Of a DNA stretch of 7,023 nt, positions 5,520 through 7,023 are shown piece by piece (position 1 is the first letter of the stretch; the number at the start of each line of letters is the position of its first letter). The notes under the pieces were generated by a model. It did not search any database, was not told the DNA's origin, and saw nothing but the letters and a program-made list of their open reading frames with translations. Position numbers and translations under genes: made by a program. This DNA is from an uncultured Actinoplanes sp. (GTDB lineage Bacteria; Actinomycetota; Actinomycetes; Mycobacteriales; Micromonosporaceae), in assembly GCA_934667465.1 (NCBI GenBank), contig CAKUMG010000290.1:1-7023 (forward strand). The letters run 5' to 3'.

Positions 5520-6029
5520 ATGACTGTGCCTTTCCCGTCGCCGACGGTTCCGGCCTCCGGGCAGGCCGAGGTGTTCCTGCGGTATCTCGACTTCTTCCGT
5601 GAGACTGTCCTGGCGAAGGTGGCCGCCCTACCCGACGACGAGTTGCGCCGTAGCAGGCTGCCGTCGGGATGGACTCCGCTCGAGCTGGTCAAGCACCTGC
5701 GCTACGTCGAGCTGCGCTGGATCGAGTGGGGATTCCAGGGAAGCGCTGTCGCAGAACCGTGGGGCGACCGGCGCGGGGACCGCTGGCATGTCGCCCCCGA
5801 GGAGACGCGGGACGGCCTCGTGGCGGCGTTACGGGCTCAAGGGGCACATACCGCGGCCGCCGTCGCGAGCAGCGAACTCTCGGCGGTGGGGGCGCCCGGT
5901 CCGAGGTGGGACGGCGAGCCTCCGGCAACGTTGGAACGGGTGCTGTTCCACCTCCTGCAGGAGTATGCCCGTCATCTCGGGCACCTCGACATAGTCGCCG
6001 AACTCGCCGGTGGCCCGGTCGGCGAGTAG
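5520..6029 (+). CDS. DinB/DUF664-family metal-binding protein
   Basis: A 169-residue protein with the DUF664/DinB four-helix layout. Seen: helix 1 around 15-37, the WTPLELVKHLRYVELRW segment at 51-67 with H59, and the C-terminal helix FHLLQEYARHLGHLDI at 143-158 with H144, E148, H152 and H155. Known: DinB-fold enzymes bind a divalent metal with three side chains. In mycothiol-dependent maleylpyruvate isomerase the ligands are His, Glu and His with ExxxH spacing, and H59, E148 and H152 fit that pattern. Many actinobacterial members use mycothiol or a related thiol in detoxification; whether this one does is inference. Odd: codon use departs from the neighbours, with a TTA (Leu104, 5829-5831), CTA, AGG, several GGA, GCA, CAA and CAT codons. 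TTA suggests dependence on the bldA leucyl-tRNA and, with the rest, recent acquisition. No operon partner: the hydrolase starts 109 bp later. Confidence 0.85.
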   Translation: MTVPFPSPTVPASGQAEVFLRYLDFFRETVLAKVAALPDDELRRSRLPSGWTPLELVKHLRYVELRWIEWGFQGSAVAEPWGDRRGDRWHVAPEETRDGLVAALRAQGAHTAAAVASSELSAVGAPGPRWDGEPPATLERVLFHLLQEYARHLGHLDIVAELAGGPVGE

Positions 6030-6065
6030 GTCCTCACCGGCGAATCGCGGCGCTTGTTGCTGACC

Positions 6066-6081
6066 GTGATGCGGGGATCAC
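6066..6081. promoter_or_regulatory. Inverted repeat, possible operator upstream of the hydrolase gene
   Basis: GTGAT, six bases (GCGGGG), then ATCAC: a perfect 5-bp inverted repeat. It sits just before TAGGTT (6087-6092), a TANNNT that could be the -10 of the hydrolase gene, so the repeat would cover the -35 region, a normal place for a repressor. Alternatively it is a weak hairpin 36 bp past the DinB-gene stop. The arms are short, so chance is possible. Confidence 0.35.
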
Positions 6082-6086
6082 CGCGC

Positions 6087-6092
6087 TAGGTT
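6087..6092 (+). promoter_or_regulatory. Possible -10 element of the hydrolase gene
   Basis: TAGGTT fits TANNNT about 46 bp before the ATG. Unlike the other genes here, this would give a leader of roughly 40 nt, in keeping with the clear ribosome-binding site that this gene alone possesses. No good -35 at 16-18 bp is visible. Confidence 0.3.
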
Positions 6093-6099
6093 CGTTCCC

Positions 6100-6132
6100 G
6101 GGCTACTGACGCGAGGGCTACTGACGCGAGGG
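6100..6132 (+). repeat. 15-bp tandem duplication in the hydrolase leader
   Basis: GGGCTACTGACGCGA occurs twice back to back (6100-6114 and 6115-6129) and the next GGG continues the period to 6132. The copies are identical, so the duplication is recent or selected. Its end supplies the ribosome-binding site GAGGGGG at 6128-6134 for the ATG at 6139. The first copy contains a partial version of that site, GAGGG, at 6113-6117. Confidence 0.9.
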
Positions 6133-6138
6133 GGACGG

Positions 6139-6933
6139 ATGCGCGCGACAGCGATCGACGGGACGATGGCGGAGGCCGTGGACGAGGGGCGGGGGCGGGC
6201 GCTGCTCGTGATCCACGGCGGGATGGGCGACCCGTCGTCGTGGCGGCGGGTCACCGACCGGCTGCGGGACCGGTTCCGGACCGTGCGGTTGCACCGGCGG
6301 CAGTACCGGCTGGACCTGGCCCGCCCGGTCACGATGGCCGACGAGGTGGAGCACGTCGTCGCGGTCGCCGGGGAGTTGGAGCGGCCGGTGCTGGTGGGGC
6401 ACTCGTCCGGGGCGGTGCTGGCGCTGGAGGCGATGCTCGCGGATCCCCGGCTGTTCGCGGGCGCGGTGCTCTACGAGCCGCCGGTGGTCACCGGGGCGCC
6501 GCTGGGCGGGTCCGCGCAGGTCGCCGCGCGGGCCGCGCTGGCGGAGGGGAACCCGGGGAAGGCGGTCACGATCTTCATGCGTGACGTCGTGCGGGTGCCC
6601 GCGCCGACGGCCGCGTTCGCGGGGTTCGTCATCGGGCGCAGCCGCTATCGGGACCGGGTGGTGCGGCAGCTCGACGACAACGATGCGATCGACGCGCTGG
6701 GGGTGCGGCTGGGCGCGTACCAGGCGATCGATCTTCCGGTTTTGCTGGTGGGCGGTGACAGGTCGCCGGCGCACCTCGGGGAGCGGCTCGACGCGCTCGA
6801 GCGGGCCCTGCCGCACACCAGCAGGCTGCTGATGCACGGGCAGGGCCACAACGCCGAGATGCGCGCCCCCGACCGCCTCGCCACGGCGATCGGGAAGTTC
6901 GCCGACGAACTCCCCGGCCCGCCGAAGCCCTGA
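6139..6933 (+). CDS. Alpha/beta-fold serine hydrolase
   Basis: A 264-residue alpha/beta hydrolase, typical length, with no signal peptide, so cytoplasmic. Seen: strand and oxyanion loop LLVIHGGMGDPSSW at 22-35, nucleophile elbow VGHSSGA with S89, acid in LLVGGDRSP with D207, and catalytic His in GQGHNAEM with H237. A lid of about 60 residues lies between LYEPP (111-115) and the GAYQAIDLPVLL strand. These are the standard Ser-Asp-His triad positions of this superfamily, which covers esterases, lipases, C-C hydrolases, haloperoxidase-like enzymes and others; the substrate cannot be inferred. The ATG at 6139 is supported by GAGGGGG at 6128-6134; an in-frame ATG at 6166 is less likely since it lacks such a site. 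It favours GGG and CGG codons more than the nearby genes. It probably has its own promoter and stands alone, followed by a tandem repeat. Confidence 0.92.
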   Translation: MRATAIDGTMAEAVDEGRGRALLVIHGGMGDPSSWRRVTDRLRDRFRTVRLHRRQYRLDLARPVTMADEVEHVVAVAGELERPVLVGHSSGAVLALEAMLADPRLFAGAVLYEPPVVTGAPLGGSAQVAARAALAEGNPGKAVTIFMRDVVRVPAPTAAFAGFVIGRSRYRDRVVRQLDDNDAIDALGVRLGAYQAIDLPVLLVGGDRSPAHLGERLDALERALPHTSRLLMHGQGHNAEMRAPDRLATAIGKFADELPGPPKP

Positions 6934-6935
6934 GG

Positions 6936-7023
6936 CCGGCGAGCCTGCGGAACCCGGCGAGCCCGCGGAGCCCCGGGACCGCGGAGCCCCGGGACCGCGG
7001 AGCCCAGGGACCCCGCGGAGCCC
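6936..7023 (+). repeat. GC-rich tandem repeat array after the hydrolase gene
   Basis: Two 18-bp units (6936-6953 and 6954-6971, 16 of 18 bases alike, beginning CCGGCGAGCC) pass into a 16-bp series: CGCGGAGCCCCGGGAC at 6964-6979 and 6980-6995, a copy with one C-to-A change at 6996-7011, then a further partial copy with two extra C. Every unit shares GCGGA-CC-like cores and contains the palindromes CCGCGG and CCCGGG, so the RNA would fold strongly. The 16-bp period is not a multiple of three, which argues against coding. The array runs off the window, so its full length is unknown. It begins 3 bp after the hydrolase stop and may act as its terminator. Confidence 0.85.

Noticed and set aside
5512..5523. 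Three-codon minimal ORF ATG-GCG-GGA-TGA overlapping the DinB start
   Set aside because: Too short to judge; the same bases make up the putative -10 and spacer, so chance is the better explanation.
4661..5692. 343-codon minus frame spanning the zinc-protein, small-protein and DinB genes
   Set aside because: It crosses three genes with clear conserved motifs in other frames and is low-complexity.
6066..6081. CRP-type binding site
   Set aside because: The GTGA and TCAC half-sites are 8 bp apart rather than 6, and the flanking bases do not match the consensus.
6934..7023. Gly-Pro-rich, partly collagen-like reading of the terminal repeat on the minus strand
   Set aside because: The 16-bp period breaks frame at each unit and the Gly-X-Y pattern is lost after a few triplets, so coding is not supported.
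6936..7023. CRISPR array
   Set aside because: Units are contiguous with no unique spacers and no cas gene is in the window.

Overview
The window is a very GC-rich, gene-dense chromosomal stretch from an actinomycete. It carries a complete nucS, the mismatch-repair endonuclease gene typical of Actinobacteria. Other signs are frequent GTG starts, strong G/C third-position bias, promoters that look leaderless, and several small proteins of the kind seen in Streptomyces and Micromonosporaceae relatives. I cannot fix the genus from sequence alone. Nothing suggests a phage, plasmid or transposon: there is no integrase, transposase, CRISPR array, tRNA or rRNA.

Layout, left to right. Positions 1-210 (-) hold the N-terminal 70 codons of a DUF4126-type membrane protein that runs off the left edge. 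Divergent from it, nucS (270-929, +) is complete and ends in a perfect 10-bp hairpin. That hairpin is shared with the convergent cluster on the minus strand. Read in transcription order, the cluster is an aldehyde dehydrogenase (4650-3157), an ABC transporter ATPase (3134-2448), and a 12-segment membrane protein (2451-955) whose start codon overlaps the ATPase stop codon (GTGA). The last two almost certainly form one transporter of unknown substrate.

A 55-bp divergent promoter region separates the dehydrogenase from a small CxxC/HxxC zinc-binding protein (4706-5056, +). Its 3' end overlaps by 10 bp the end of a convergent conserved 118-residue protein (5047-5403, -). Then come a DinB/DUF664-family protein containing a TTA codon (5520-6029, +) and a serine alpha/beta hydrolase (6139-6933, +). 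In front of the hydrolase lie an inverted repeat and a 15-bp tandem duplication. The last 90 bases are a GC-rich tandem repeat cut by the window edge.

The genes do not form one pathway. The only clear functional unit is the ATPase/membrane-protein pair. The most coherent signal beyond the genes is at the starts: nucS, the zinc protein, the ATPase, the dehydrogenase and (less perfectly) the DinB protein each have a -10-like TANNNT or near match 6-7 nt before the start codon and no good Shine-Dalgarno sequence, as expected for leaderless transcripts. I found no convincing new multi-gene system. The best leads are the TTA-containing, codon-atypical DinB gene, the uncharacterised ABC pair with changed Q- and D-loops, and the repeats flanking the hydrolase.
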